Source: Mucilaginibacter phenanthrenivorans | Lineage (GTDB): Bacteria; Bacteroidota; Bacteroidia; Sphingobacteriales; Sphingobacteriaceae | Assembly: GCF_024721155.1 (NCBI RefSeq) | Contig: NZ_JAHVAP010000001.1 | Location: 682,001 to 746,000, forward strand | Direction of reading: 5' to 3' | Length of the DNA stretch: 64,000 nt | Shown here: positions 8,151-18,600 of the stretch, piece after piece | Numbering within the stretch: position 1 is the first letter of the stretch | Layout of the letters: every line of letters starts with the position of its first letter | The notes under the pieces: model-generated | Databases searched by the model: none | What the model was told of the DNA's origin: nothing | The model's input: the letters and a program-made list of their open reading frames with translations, nothing else | Made by a program: the position numbers and the translations under genes

Positions 8151-11100
8151 ATGGATCCACAAATTTTTTTGGTTGATGATTGTACCCTGGATGGAGCAAG
8201 CCAGGATTTATTACAACTCTCGCTGGTTGCAAGTGCAAACGACAACGGGGTGGTATTCAACAGCGCCGATGGGAAAATATTTTGGGTAAATGAAAGTTTT
8301 TGCAGGCTAACCGGGTATGGTTCTGGTGAAATTATAGGTAAATCACCGCTAGATTTTTGCAAGGGACCTTTAACCGATGATTCTGTTATAATGGATATCG
8401 CAAAGTCAATTGGCAAAAAGACCTCTTTTACTGAAGAACTAATACACTATCGGAAGGATGGATCGTGGTTTTGGGGGAGGGTAAAAGGTAAATTATATAA
8501 AAACGGCGATACCCAGGAGCTAAAATGTTTTGCTATAGTTGAAGACATAACCCTCGAAAAACAGAAGGAAGAGAAACTCGAGGTATTATCGAAAATAGCT
8601 GAGGACAACCTTAACCCGGTAATATTAACGGACGAAAAAGGCGTAATTACCTGGGTTAACAAAAGCTTTACTAAGGTAACAGGCTACACACTCAACGAGT
8701 CAATCAATAAAAAACCAGGGCATTTGCTACAGGGCCCTGATACAGATCCCAAAACTATAGCCTATTTAAAAAATCAGATCACTGAAGGCTTGCCCTTTAA
8801 TACCGAAATTTTAAATTACTCAAAGTCGGGCAACGCCTATTGGCTACGGATACAAGGGCAACCTATACACAACTCAAATGGCGGCTTGATAGGTTTTTTT
8901 GCGGTTGAAGAAAATATCACCTCCGAAAAAAATGCATCGGAGTTAATTAAAGAATCGGAAGCCCGTTTCAGGCTTGCGCTGGAGAAAATTGGCGATAACG
9001 TTTGGGAACACAACTTGCAAACAGGAAAAACCATTTTTTCAAAAGCAAATAACGAGCTTGGATATATAACCCACAAAATTGGTAGAAGCGACATGTTTTG
9101 GTGGGACGTTGTTAACAGGGAAGACTTAAGCACGCTTAAAACAACCTATTCAAATTACCAGGCTGGCGCAATTGATTCGCATAGTATGGAATATCGGGTA
9201 ATTAATACCGATGGTTCCATTAAATGGATATTGGACAGGGGCGCTGTAATTGAATATGATTTAAAGGGCAAACCTTTAAGAATAACCGGCACGCATACCG
9301 ATATCTCGGAAATAAAACGGACAGAAACTGAGCTTGAGCAACGTGTTAAACAATTTAAATCACTTTCCGAAAATATCCCCGGTGTAATTTACGAATATGA
9401 ATTCAGGGCCGACGGAACCGAAGGGTTAAGGTATATAAGCCCGGCTATTGAACGCATATTTGGTATAAAGGCTGACGATTTTAAAGATTACTTAAAATAT
9501 GTGCAGCCCGAAGACAGGGACCGGATCATTAAAAAGAATGAACATAGCAGGGATACGCTTGAACCATTTTATGATGAATCGCAATTAACAATTCCTGGCA
9601 TGGGCACTAAATGGCATGCCGTTCATTCATCATTTTCCTATGTATCTCAAAGTGGCGCAAAAGTATTTACCGGGTTTATGCAGGATATTACGGAAAGAAA
9701 AAACATTGAAGAAACCCTGAGGATTAACGAGGCTAAGTACCGCAATATAATAGCCAATATGAATTTGGGGTTAGTGGAGGTTGATAATGACGAACGGATA
9801 ACTTTTGCCAATAATACTTTTTGTGAAATGAGCGGTTACACCCTGGACGAGTTGCTTGATAAAAACGCTACAGTATTATTACTGGCAAATACTGATGAAG
9901 GGGACGTATTTAAAGAAAAACAAAAATTGCGCAGGGCTGGGATTGCCGATGCATACCAGGTAAAATTATTAAATAAAAAAGGGGAAGAAAAATGGTGGCT
10001 CATAAGCGGAGCGCCACGATACAACGACAAGGGCGAATTGATGGGGTCTATCGGTATCCACCTTGATATTACCGACCAAAAGAAACAGGAAGCGGAACTG
10101 ATTGAGGCCAGGGAAAATGCCGAAAATTTAGCACATACCCAGGAAGTTTTCCTGGCAAATATGAGCCATGAAATACGGACTCCCATGAATGCCATCATGG
10201 GCATGAGTAACCAACTGTCAAAAACAAACCTTATCCCTGATCAACGATTCTTTCTTGATATTATTCACTCCGCCTCAGAAAACCTGCTGGTGATAATTAA
10301 TGATATCCTGGACCTTTCGAAAATTGAGGCAGGCAAGCTGAATATCGAAAATATTGGTTTTGAGCCACAAAGATCGGCCAACAGGGTTATCCAGGTACTG
10401 GCACACAAAGCAGAGGAAAAAGGTCTTATCCTTCATAACTCATACTTTGACCCCAATATTTCGCCCGTTTTAATCGGTGATCCTTACCGCTTAAACCAGG
10501 TGTTGCTCAACCTGATTGGCAATGCCATAAAATTCACAGAAAAGGGCTCGATAGATTTAACATTTAAGCTGCTAAAAGACAACTATTCATCGCAGTTAAT
10601 TCAAATTGATGTTACCGATACCGGGGTTGGGATGGATGAGTCGTACTTAACCCATCTTTTTGATAAGTTTAGCCAGGAGTCAAGATCCGTTAGCCGGCGG
10701 TATGGCGGAACCGGGCTGGGCATGAGTATTTGCAAGGACCTGGTAGAATTGATGGAAGGCGAGATCTATGCGGAAAGTAAGAAAAATGAAGGTACTAAGA
10801 TCACGTTCATCGTAAAGTTAAAAAAAGGCCGAAGCGAAGACCTGGCAGAGAAAGCCGATGTTCAATTCCGCCCTGATTTTTTAAAGGATAAAAAAATATT
10901 GGTAACAGATGACAATGAATTAAATCGCCTGGTGGCCTCAATTATACTGCAAAATTACGGCGCGCTGGTTACCGAATCTGTAAACGGCAGCAATGCCATC
11001 GAACTGATAAAAAGCCGCAGTTTTGACGTAGTTTTAATGGATATACAAATGCCGGGTATCAATGGCTTTGACGCAACACGTATAATCCGTAAAAGCGGTT

Positions 11101-11627
11101 ATAACAGCCCGATTATAGCGCTTACAGCCGAGGCGATTAAAGGTGAACGGGAAAAGTGCATAGCAGCAGGTATGGATGATTACATAACTAAACCAATTAA
11201 CGAAGAAGATTTTTTAAATATGCTGGATAAATGGATTAAACAGCCACATTCTTCCACGCATTTAACACCTGAGATTATGAGCGAAGAACAATTGTATGAT
11301 TTATCGTCCCTAAAGGCAATAAGCAAGGGGAATGAGGTATTTGTGCAAAAAATGGTGAACATATTTTGCGAACAAACACCAATAATGATAAAAGAAATGG
11401 AAGCCGCATTCCTTGTAAATGATTTGGATAAAATAAGCAGGGCTGCCCATCAGATGAAACCCAGTATTGATAATTTAAACATCGTATCGCTAAAACAACT
11501 GATACGGGATATTGAAAATTCGGGGCAAGAGAATGTTTTAAATTCAATGCTGTCCAAAAAGCTCGAGATACTAAAAATCACAATTGTGAATGTAATTAAT
11601 AAATTAAAAACGGAATATCCCGGATAA
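8151..11627 (+). CDS. Hybrid sensor histidine kinase: five PAS, HisKA, HATPase, receiver, HPt
   Basis: A 1158-residue phosphorelay protein. Approximate order: PAS 20-135, PAS 145-258, PAS 265-388, PAS 398-515, PAS 525-645, HisKA with His673 in NMSHEIRTPMN, HATPase_c 778-892 (N-box LNLIGNAIKFTEKG, G boxes DTGVGM and GTGLGMSI), receiver 914-1030 with Asp964 in VVLMDIQMPG, and HPt 1045-1158 with the likely phospho-His1100 in AAHQMKPS. No membrane segments are evident, so it should sense a cytoplasmic signal. It is the first gene of a tight operon: the next gene begins 7 bp after its stop. The HPt implies a further receiver as final target; candidates are the neighbouring receivers. Confidence 0.92.
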   Translation: MDPQIFLVDDCTLDGASQDLLQLSLVASANDNGVVFNSADGKIFWVNESFCRLTGYGSGEIIGKSPLDFCKGPLTDDSVIMDIAKSIGKKTSFTEELIHYRKDGSWFWGRVKGKLYKNGDTQELKCFAIVEDITLEKQKEEKLEVLSKIAEDNLNPVILTDEKGVITWVNKSFTKVTGYTLNESINKKPGHLLQGPDTDPKTIAYLKNQITEGLPFNTEILNYSKSGNAYWLRIQGQPIHNSNGGLIGFFAVEENITSEKNASELIKESEARFRLALEKIGDNVWEHNLQTGKTIFSKANNELGYITHKIGRSDMFWWDVVNREDLSTLKTTYSNYQAGAIDSHSMEYRVINTDGSIKWILDRGAVIEYDLKGKPLRITGTHTDISEIKRTETELEQRVKQFKSLSENIPGVIYEYEFRADGTEGLRYISPAIERIFGIKADDFKDYLKYVQPEDRDRIIKKNEHSRDTLEPFYDESQLTIPGMGTKWHAVHSSFSYVSQSGAKVFTGFMQDITERKNIEETLRINEAKYRNIIANMNLGLVEVDNDERITFANNTFCEMSGYTLDELLDKNATVLLLANTDEGDVFKEKQKLRRAGIADAYQVKLLNKKGEEKWWLISGAPRYNDKGELMGSIGIHLDITDQKKQEAELIEARENAENLAHTQEVFLANMSHEIRTPMNAIMGMSNQLSKTNLIPDQRFFLDIIHSASENLLVIINDILDLSKIEAGKLNIENIGFEPQRSANRVIQVLAHKAEEKGLILHNSYFDPNISPVLIGDPYRLNQVLLNLIGNAIKFTEKGSIDLTFKLLKDNYSSQLIQIDVTDTGVGMDESYLTHLFDKFSQESRSVSRRYGGTGLGMSICKDLVELMEGEIYAESKKNEGTKITFIVKLKKGRSEDLAEKADVQFRPDFLKDKKILVTDDNELNRLVASIILQNYGALVTESVNGSNAIELIKSRSFDVVLMDIQMPGINGFDATRIIRKSGYNSPIIALTAEAIKGEREKCIAAGMDDYITKPINEEDFLNMLDKWIKQPHSSTHLTPEIMSEEQLYDLSSLKAISKGNEVFVQKMVNIFCEQTPIMIKEMEAAFLVNDLDKISRAAHQMKPSIDNLNIVSLKQLIRDIENSGQENVLNSMLSKKLEILKITIVNVINKLKTEYPG

Positions 11628-11634
11628 AACAAAT

Positions 11635-12777
11635 ATGAAAGTAGCACAAAAATTATACTGTGGGGGGGTATTCACCTGCCTGGCAGGCGATGAAATTACC
11701 GGGAATGGCAATTTGCTTATACTAGGCTTTGGCGGTAAGGATGTTTTACTGGAGCAGGATATATATTCAACACTACGTAATAGCTATCCTGAAGCAAACA
11801 TCGTATTATGTTCAACTTCCGGAGAAATTTATGATGACACTGTTTTAGACGACACGGTAACCATTGTTATAATAGAGTTTGAAGATACGTCAGTTAAAAC
11901 GGTAAGCTTAAATATAAAGGACGAGCTTAATAGTTTTGAAGCGGGTAAAAATCTTTTTGATAAGCTAAATGATCCGGAACTAAGCTATGTAATGGTAATA
12001 TCTGACGGGGGGCTGGTAAACGGCAGCGAGCTGGTTAGAGGTATTGAACAGGTTAATAAGGGTAATATACCGGTTACCGGCGGCTTGGCAGGAGATGGGG
12101 ATAAATTTAATTATACTGTTGTGGGCTGCAATGAAAAGCCGAAGAAAGGAAATATTGTTGCTGTCGGCTTTTATGGCAAAAGCTTAAAGATTGGTCACGC
12201 TTCGTTGGGTGGTTGGGAAATATTTGGTCCCGAAAAAAAGGTTACCCGTTCAGTTTCAAACCGGCTTTATGAAATAGATAATAAAAGCGCACTTGAGCTT
12301 TATAAACAATACCTTGGTAAATATGCCGATGAATTGCCAGGATCTGCGCTGCTTTTTCCACTTTATGTACGGCCAGAGGGTACTGAAAATGCGGTTGTAC
12401 GTACTATCTTATCAATAGATAATGATGAACAGAGTATGGTATTTGCAGGTGATATCCCGGAAGGATCCTACATCAGGTTTATGAAGGCCAATTTTGATAA
12501 GTTAATTGATGCGGCAACAAATGCAGCATCAAAAGCACTTATACAGTTTCCGGCTAAACCTAAGCTGGCATTACTTATTAGCTGCGTGGGCCGTAAACTG
12601 ATACTTGGTAAACGAATTGATGAAGAAATTGAAGCAGTTAAGGAAATATTTGGAGAGGGTACATTATTGTCGGGATTTTACTCATATGGGGAAATATCTC
12701 CTTTAAAAACAAATGCAAAGTGCGAATTGCACAATCAAACCATGACAATTACTACCTTTAACGAAGAAATTACTTAG
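11635..12777 (+). CDS. FIST-domain sensory protein (FIST_N plus FIST_C)
   Basis: A 380-residue protein with the two-part FIST architecture: FIST_N about 25-220, including the glycine-rich motif [12 protein letters not shown], and FIST_C about 225-365, including [15 protein letters not shown] and [14 protein letters not shown] domains are found beside or fused to signal-transduction modules and are proposed to bind small ligands, possibly amino acids; the ligand here is unknown. It has no signal peptide or membrane segment. It lies between two hybrid kinases with spacings of 7 bp and 1 bp, so it probably acts as the separate sensor subunit for one of them. Confidence 0.88.
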   Translation: MKVAQKLYCGGVFTCLAGDEITGNGNLLILGFGGKDVLLEQDIYSTLRNSYPEANIVLCSTSGEIYDDTVLDDTVTIVIIEFEDTSVKTVSLNIKDELNSFEAGKNLFDKLNDPELSYVMVISDGGLVNGSELVRGIEQVNKGNIPVTGGLAGDGDKFNYTVVGCNEKPKKGNIVAVGFYGKSLKIGHASLGGWEIFGPEKKVTRSVSNRLYEIDNKSALELYKQYLGKYADELPGSALLFPLYVRPEGTENAVVRTILSIDNDEQSMVFAGDIPEGSYIRFMKANFDKLIDAATNAASKALIQFPAKPKLALLISCVGRKLILGKRIDEEIEAVKEIFGEGTLLSGFYSYGEISPLKTNAKCELHNQTMTITTFNEEIT

Positions 12778-12778
12778 C

Positions 12779-14278
12779 ATGCCTAACCATAAGCTATTAA
12801 ACCGACAACTTAAAAAGTACGCTACCCCCGATTTGATTGCGAATAAACATTTCATCCGCTTTATTGACGCGGTAAGTGATTCATATGCAGCTTACGACCG
12901 GGATAAAGAATTGTCTGATCATGCCTTTATGGTAAGCCAGGAGGAATTTGGAGACATTAACCTGCGACTTAAGGAAGAAGTTGAATTAAGAAGGCTGTCC
13001 ATAAAAAAGCTTAAGGAAACCTTTAATAATATAAATGCCGATAATGGCGAACTGTTTGATGGTAATGATAATGACCTGCTCGAGATCGTCGATCTGTTAA
13101 ACGAAGAAATAACCAGGCGCAAGGAAGTTGAATTGCAATTACTGATAGCTAAGGAAGAAGCCGAAAAGGCTAGTCTTGCCAAATCAGAATTTCTTTCGAT
13201 AATAAGCCACGAGATACGTACGCCGCTAAATGCGGTGATCGGTATGGGGCACCTGTTGCTTAAAAATAACCCGCGGGCTGACCAGGTTGACAACCTTGAA
13301 ACTTTAAAGACCTCTTCGGATAATTTACTGGTATTAATTAATGACATACTCGATTTTAATAAAATAGAGGCAGGGAAGCTTGATTTGGAGGAATCTCCGT
13401 TTAGCATTAAAAAACTGGTAAAGGATATTGTTTCTGCCAACAGCAATAGTGCCAATGAGCGGGAAAACAGGGTATCATTAATCCTTGATGAAAGATTGCC
13501 TGATTATTTTATGGGCGATGCTCTAAGGCTTGGACAAATTTTAAATAACCTGGTGTCGAACGCTATTAAGTTTACCCATCGCGGGTTTATTTCAGTACGT
13601 GTTGATTTGCAGAAGTTAAAGACCGACAGGGCCTTGCTTCAATTTTCTGTTCATGATACAGGGGTAGGGATAGCCAAAGAAAACCTGCTGAATATTTTTA
13701 TACCATTTATGCAGGCCTCAACATCAATTACGAGGCAGTATGGCGGTACAGGTTTGGGCCTGGCCATAACACGCAAGATACTGGGACTATTTAACAGCGA
13801 TATCATAGTTGAATCGGAATTAGGAAAAGGCTCAAAGTTCCATTTTACATTGGAGTTAAATACTGTTGACGCTGCGCAAATAAACCAGCTTGAAAATGAT
13901 ATAGCCGGCTTTGATTTAAAAAATAAACGTTTATTGCTGGTGGAGGATACTTTGTTTAATGTTTTATATGCAACCCAATTGCTGGAGGGCTGGAATGCAA
14001 CTGTAGAGGTAGCTGACAACGGCGAGATTGCAGTACAAATGATGAAGGATACAAACTACGACATCGTATTGATGGATCTGCAAATGCCCGTAATGGATGG
14101 CTATACTGCTACTACTAAAATAAGGGAGTTTAACCTGGAAACTCCAATTGTAGCAATAACAGCTTCGGCCACCAGTAACGTACGCGACAGGGTATTAGAA
14201 GCAGGAATGCAGGATTACATTGTAAAGCCTTTTAACCCGGACGAGCTGATCATAAAACTCAAAAAGCACTTATATTAA
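12779..14278 (+). CDS. Hybrid histidine kinase, FIST partner
   Basis: A 499-residue kinase. The N-terminal 135 residues have no recognised sensor and end in a charged coiled coil. HisKA has His144 in [11 protein letters not shown], HATPase_c is at about 245-360 (N-box [16 protein letters not shown]2 [11 protein letters not shown]) and the receiver is at 383-498 with Asp433 in [14 protein letters not shown]. Lack of its own sensor domain and a 1-bp gap to the FIST gene suggest it reads the FIST protein by direct contact (inference). It is the last gene of the operon starting at 8151; a strong terminator follows at 14342. Confidence 0.92.
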   Translation: MPNHKLLNRQLKKYATPDLIANKHFIRFIDAVSDSYAAYDRDKELSDHAFMVSQEEFGDINLRLKEEVELRRLSIKKLKETFNNINADNGELFDGNDNDLLEIVDLLNEEITRRKEVELQLLIAKEEAEKASLAKSEFLSIISHEIRTPLNAVIGMGHLLLKNNPRADQVDNLETLKTSSDNLLVLINDILDFNKIEAGKLDLEESPFSIKKLVKDIVSANSNSANERENRVSLILDERLPDYFMGDALRLGQILNNLVSNAIKFTHRGFISVRVDLQKLKTDRALLQFSVHDTGVGIAKENLLNIFIPFMQASTSITRQYGGTGLGLAITRKILGLFNSDIIVESELGKGSKFHFTLELNTVDAAQINQLENDIAGFDLKNKRLLLVEDTLFNVLYATQLLEGWNATVEVADNGEIAVQMMKDTNYDIVLMDLQMPVMDGYTATTKIREFNLETPIVAITASATSNVRDRVLEAGMQDYIVKPFNPDELIIKLKKHLY

Positions 14279-14341
14279 ATATATCTTGTTTTAAAATGCA
14301 ATTGATCTTAAAGTGTCTTTTTCAAAAAGCATTTTAACAGG

Positions 14342-14371
14342 CCTTACAGGCAACCTGTAAGGTTTAATTTT
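14342..14371 (+). terminator. Rho-independent terminator after the hybrid kinase/FIST operon
   Basis: CCTTACAGG, loop CAA, CCTGTAAGG: a perfect 9-bp stem followed by TTTAATTTT. It lies between convergent genes. The left flank (AAAATAAA on the other side) could let it serve both directions. Confidence 0.8.
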
Positions 14372-14415
14372 ATAATAAAATGATGGCTATTGTTGTACCA
14401 GTTGAGTTTGGCTGC

Positions 14416-14856
14416 TTATTTAGCTGTGTGCAATAATCTTTCGATGTATTGATTCTCAATTTCTTTCCTCTTAACGCTTATAGCCTTATTGATTGTATTT
14501 AACACCTTTTTTATATTATCAAGGTCATATACCCCCTTAACGATATACTCAGTTGCCCCCAACTTTAAAGCTTTTACCGCAGTTATAATATTTGACTGCC
14601 CTGATAGAAAAACTACAAAAATATAAGGGTTATAAGCTCTTATTCTTTTTAATACCTCTAAACCAGTTAGGTAATCCATACCATGATCCAGGAAAATAAC
14701 ATCGGGTTTTAACCCGAGGCTATTTAAACAATCCGGGCCATTTTCAAAACTGGTTACATCGAAGTAGCCAAGGCTATTAAGGTATTGTTTATAAATATTC
14801 ATGCAATACGAATCGTCATCGACTAAAAATATCCGGATATTATTGTTTATTTCCAT
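14416..14856 (-). CDS. Stand-alone response regulator
   Basis: A 146-residue receiver. Acidic residues are in FLVDDDSYC, the phospho-acceptor Asp in VIFLDHGMDYLTG, the Ser/Thr switch in VVFLSGQSN and the Lys in EYIVKGVYD. A basic, helical tail (KKVLNTINKAISVKRKE) follows but no DNA-binding domain can be seen. It converges on the kinase-FIST operon and could be the terminal acceptor of either phosphorelay; this is inference from position. Confidence 0.85.
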   Translation of the reverse strand: MEINNNIRIFLVDDDSYCMNIYKQYLNSLGYFDVTSFENGPDCLNSLGLKPDVIFLDHGMDYLTGLEVLKRIRAYNPYIFVVFLSGQSNIITAVKALKLGATEYIVKGVYDLDNIKKVLNTINKAISVKRKEIENQYIERLLHTAK

Positions 14857-15267
14857 TTCAATTTGTTTTTAATTCTATATGCCAATGTGATGCCAATTAT
14901 TTAATTAGCTATTAATGAGTCAGTTATTTAGGATACTGATGGAAAAATTCCAATCTGCGGATTCTGTTCTCCACTTTTTAGAATTGTAACAACTGAGAGG
15001 GACATTTGCTACCGCTTCTGGCCGGTACCGGAGGAGCAGCTTTTTTCGGTTTACCGTATGGCTTCATTTACCTTATCGAGGGTATTTTTGCCGGTGACGT
15101 TTTTACGCCGGGGTAATCAAAAAGGCTTTCAAGGAGAAGAAAATCAGGAGTAATAAAGACAAGTTTGGTTGGACAGGCGGTTGATTGTGAATAGGTTCAA
15201 ATTCCCTTTCTCACCTCGATAATAAAAACCTGTACATCTAACTACAGGCTTTTGTGTTTTTGATTCT
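14857..15267. other. Intergenic region, 411 bp, possibly decayed coding sequence
   Basis: I can support no gene. The segment 14978-15130 is richer in GC than its surroundings and is open in several frames. On the minus strand it includes a 29-codon ORF rich in Pro and Lys (14978-15067, starting MKPYGKPKKAAPPV). On the plus strand a start-less open frame ends at about 15153. This looks more like a gene remnant than pure spacer, but nothing identifies it. Confidence 0.3.
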
Positions 15268-15564
15268 CTAAATATCCTCAACGTAATTAATAATAAACTT
15301 CGCCAGTTGTTCCTGCTCGGTTACGGTAAGCTCTTCACCATCATAGATCCAGTAGCCCTGTATATCAAACAGGATCTTACCCAGGTAATCCGGATTTTTT
15401 TCATCTGGCAGATCCTTTGTATTGATGCCATAGGCAACATATAATTTATATATAGGCGGTTTACCATAATCTTCTATATCAGGCACTACACGTACGATCT
15501 CATCCGGGCCTCTTCTGCGCTTTACCCATGCCCTCGCTTCCTTAAGTAAATTAGTAGTAATCAT
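15268..15564 (-). CDS. Small hypothetical protein, possible SOS co-regulated gene
   Basis: A 98-residue soluble protein that I do not recognise. It has a basic N-terminal helix (ARAWVKRRRGPDE), then a predicted beta-rich part with IYKLYVAYGI, KILFDIQGYWIYDGEELTVTEQEQL and an acidic C terminus. No signal peptide, cysteines or catalytic motif. It follows dnaE2 in the same direction but is cut off from it by a terminator-like hairpin. It has its own upstream palindrome (15622-15638), nearly identical to the one before imuA, which suggests shared regulation with the mutagenesis cassette. Codon use looks normal and the ATG is clear. Confidence 0.65.
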   Translation of the reverse strand: MITTNLLKEARAWVKRRRGPDEIVRVVPDIEDYGKPPIYKLYVAYGINTKDLPDEKNPDYLGKILFDIQGYWIYDGEELTVTEQEQLAKFIINYVEDI

Positions 15565-15621
15565 AAAATAACCTGTCCAATTAAAAATGATAAAACAAAT
15601 GTGGAAATAATTTACATTAAA

Positions 15622-15638
15622 TACTAAAAATATTAGTA
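15622..15638. promoter_or_regulatory. Candidate operator, palindrome TACTAA-N5-TTAGTA
   Basis: TACTAAAAATATTAGTA is a perfect palindrome with 6-bp arms around AAATA, 58 bp before the start of the 98-residue gene. It differs at only two symmetrical positions from the palindrome in the imuA promoter, read in the same orientation (TRCTAAAAATATTAGYA). A shared repressor is the simplest reading. Confidence 0.6.
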
Positions 15639-15656
15639 AAAACTTCGGTTTTTACT
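15635..15656 (-). terminator. Hairpin at the dnaE2 stop codon
   Basis: On the plus strand: AGTAAAAAC, TTCG, GTTTTTACT, a perfect 9-bp stem with a stable tetraloop (CGAA when read on the minus strand). The minus-strand transcript of dnaE2 would end in this stem, whose 3' arm is U-rich. It overlaps the stop codon (15652-15654) and touches the neighbouring operator by four bases. Confidence 0.6.
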
Positions 15657-18600
15657 TAAAATTCCTCCCTTTATGAAAAATTTCTTTTTGCCTCGTAAGT
15701 TGTTGCTCTCCTTTGTTTGATCCTCCATGAGCAGGGGAGGTGGTTTCATCAGCACGGGCTAAAGTAAGCACAGGCAGGTCTTCATTGTTAGCAGGGGTAA
15801 GCTGGCGCAATAAACCGGATAAGTTGAAGCACTTATTCACTACAACATGGATCACCTCACCTTCAATCTGCAGCTTACCTGCTACCATAAGCAAGCGTGC
15901 CTGTACAATTTCTTTGCGGTATTTATCAAACATATTTTCCCAAACCACAAGGTTACTGAAGCCGGTTTCATCTTCTATAGTAATAAAGACAACTCCTTTA
16001 GCCGTGCCGGGCCTTTGCCGAACAGTAACTAAACCGGCTACTTTTATAAAATCGCCATTTTTATATTTATTAAGATCAGCAGTTGCTGTTACCCTAAGCA
16101 TTTTCAATTGTTCGCGTACAAAACTTACCGGGTGGGCCTTCAATGATAGTCCGGTAGCTGCATAATCCTGCACCACATGTTCTGCCGCTGTCATAAAAGG
16201 TAATTGTATTTGAACTTCTTTAGCGCTTTCCGATGGCTGGCCTGCAAACAGGCCTATAGGTTTGTCGTTAAGCGCCGGTACTTCCCATAATGCTTCACGG
16301 CGGTCAAGGTTTAATGAGCGAAAAGCATCCGCATCAGTCAATGTTTCAATTACGGCCTGCGGCACACCCGCGTCGCTAAGCTGGCTGATGCTTGTATAGC
16401 CCTTTCCGCGTTTGTCAATTAATGCCTGCATATCACCTTCATTGAGCCCCTTTACCTGCCGGAAGCCTAATCGCAGTGTACAATATTTACCTTGCTTTTC
16501 TTCGAGCGTATTATCCCACATGGAATGATTTACATCTACAGGGTGCATAACCACGCCATGTTTTTCGGCGTCTATTACAATTTGTGCAGGCTGGTAAAAA
16601 CCCATTGGCTGACTATTGAGCAACGCAGCGGCAAAAACATCGGGATAATGGCATTTAAGCCATGATGAAATATAAACCAAATGGGCGAAGCTATACGCAT
16701 GGCTTTCCGGGAAACCGTAGCTGCCAAAACCTTCCAACTGTTTAAATACACGTTTGGCAAATTCTTCAGTATATCCTTTGGCGGTCATACCTGCTACCAG
16801 TTTTTCCTGGAATTGGCTTACCAGTCCTTTTGCCTTAAAAGTTGCCATACTTCGGCGCAACTGATCAGCTTCTCCTGCTGTAAATTCAGCGGCAACCATA
16901 GCTATTTCCATGGCCTGTTCCTGGAAAAGCGGGACGCCTTTTGTTCGTTCTAAAATAGGTCTTAATTCGTCCTTCGGATACTCCTGTTTTTCTATTCCGT
17001 CCCTTCTTCTTAAATAAGGATGCACCATATCGCCCTGGATAGGGCCTGGGCGTACTATTGCCACTTCGATCACCAGGTCGTAAAAACACCTTGGTTTTAA
17101 CCGCGGCAACATTGACATTTGCGCACGACTTTCAATCTGGAAAACACCCAGCGTATCTGCATGGCAGATCATATCATATACTGCTGGGTCATCCTGCGGA
17201 ACGTTTTCAAGCGTAAGGTTGAGGCCATAATGTTTCCGGGCAAGATCAAACCCCTTGCGGATACAGGTGAGCATACCCAATGCAAGTACATCTACCTTTA
17301 AAATTCCTAAAGCTTCAAGGTCGTCTTTGTTCCATTCCAATTGGGTACGGTCGACCATACGGGCATTCATCACCGGACACAAGTCAGAAAGTTTACACTG
17401 GGTGATCACAAACCCGCCGGTATGCTGCCCTAACTGTCGGGGGAAGCCTATCAGTTGTTCGGTAAGACGCAGTACTTTAAATAATTGCGGATCATCGGGG
17501 TTTAATCCCTGCTCAATAATGCGCTGCCTGTCAAATGTTTCTTCCGAAAAGTCCCATATGGCCCCGGCTAAACGTTTAATAGTATCTTCCGATAAGCCCA
17601 TCGCCTTCCCCACATCGCGGATAGCGCCTTTATGCCTTTCCTGGGTTACCGTGGCAACAATAGCGGCATGCTCACGGCCGTAGGTTTCATAGATCCACTG
17701 GATGATCTCTTCCCTGCGCTCATGTTCAAAATCAACATCTACATCGGGCCATTCATCCCGGGCATCAGACATAAATCTCGAAAAAAGCAACCTCGATTTT
17801 TCAGGATTAACAGGTGTTATCCCCAAACAAAAACAAACGGTACAGTTTGCTGCCGAACCTCTTCCCTGGTGTAGTATGCCCAGTTCTTCGGCTTTATTGG
17901 TGTACTCATAGATCCGTAAAAAATAGGGCGCCAGTTTACGACGAGAAAAGAATGCAAGCTCAAACTTGATCTGATCACTTATTTCTTTTGAAATAGGATT
18001 GCCCAGTCTTTTTTTTGCTCCGGCCCAGGTATGCTCGGCAAGGTGTTCATCGGCCGTACGCCCATCCGGGCTCACCCATTCCGGTTCAAGATATTTTAAT
18101 GTATCCAATGAGAAATTACAGGCATCGGCTATTTCTTGTGCACATGCAATTCCTTCAGGATATCTGGAAAATAGCCGTTCCATTTCATCCATGGGTTTTA
18201 AATATCTTTCGGCATTTGCATGGAGTTTAAAACCAGCATTCACTATCGTACATTTCTCACGCACACAAGTGACCACATCCTGTAATTCACGGCGTTGTGC
18301 TTCATGGTAATGAACATCATTGGTAGCAACCATTGGTACCTCCAATTGCGATAAGCGGTGAAGCCGCTTGTCATCATCACCATTGTATGATTTACTGGCT
18401 GCTACGTACAAATTGCTGCCAATTACTTTGTGATATTCCTTCAGATCCTGTTTAAACGCATCATCAAAATCAAACCTGTTATTTAACAAATCGGGCGGCA
18501 CAACAACAAACTTAATTCCTTCGGCATGGTTAAAAACGTCATTTTTATAAAGCTCGCATTTGCCTTTTTCTGTTCTGAGGTTTCCTGTTGATAGTAAAGC

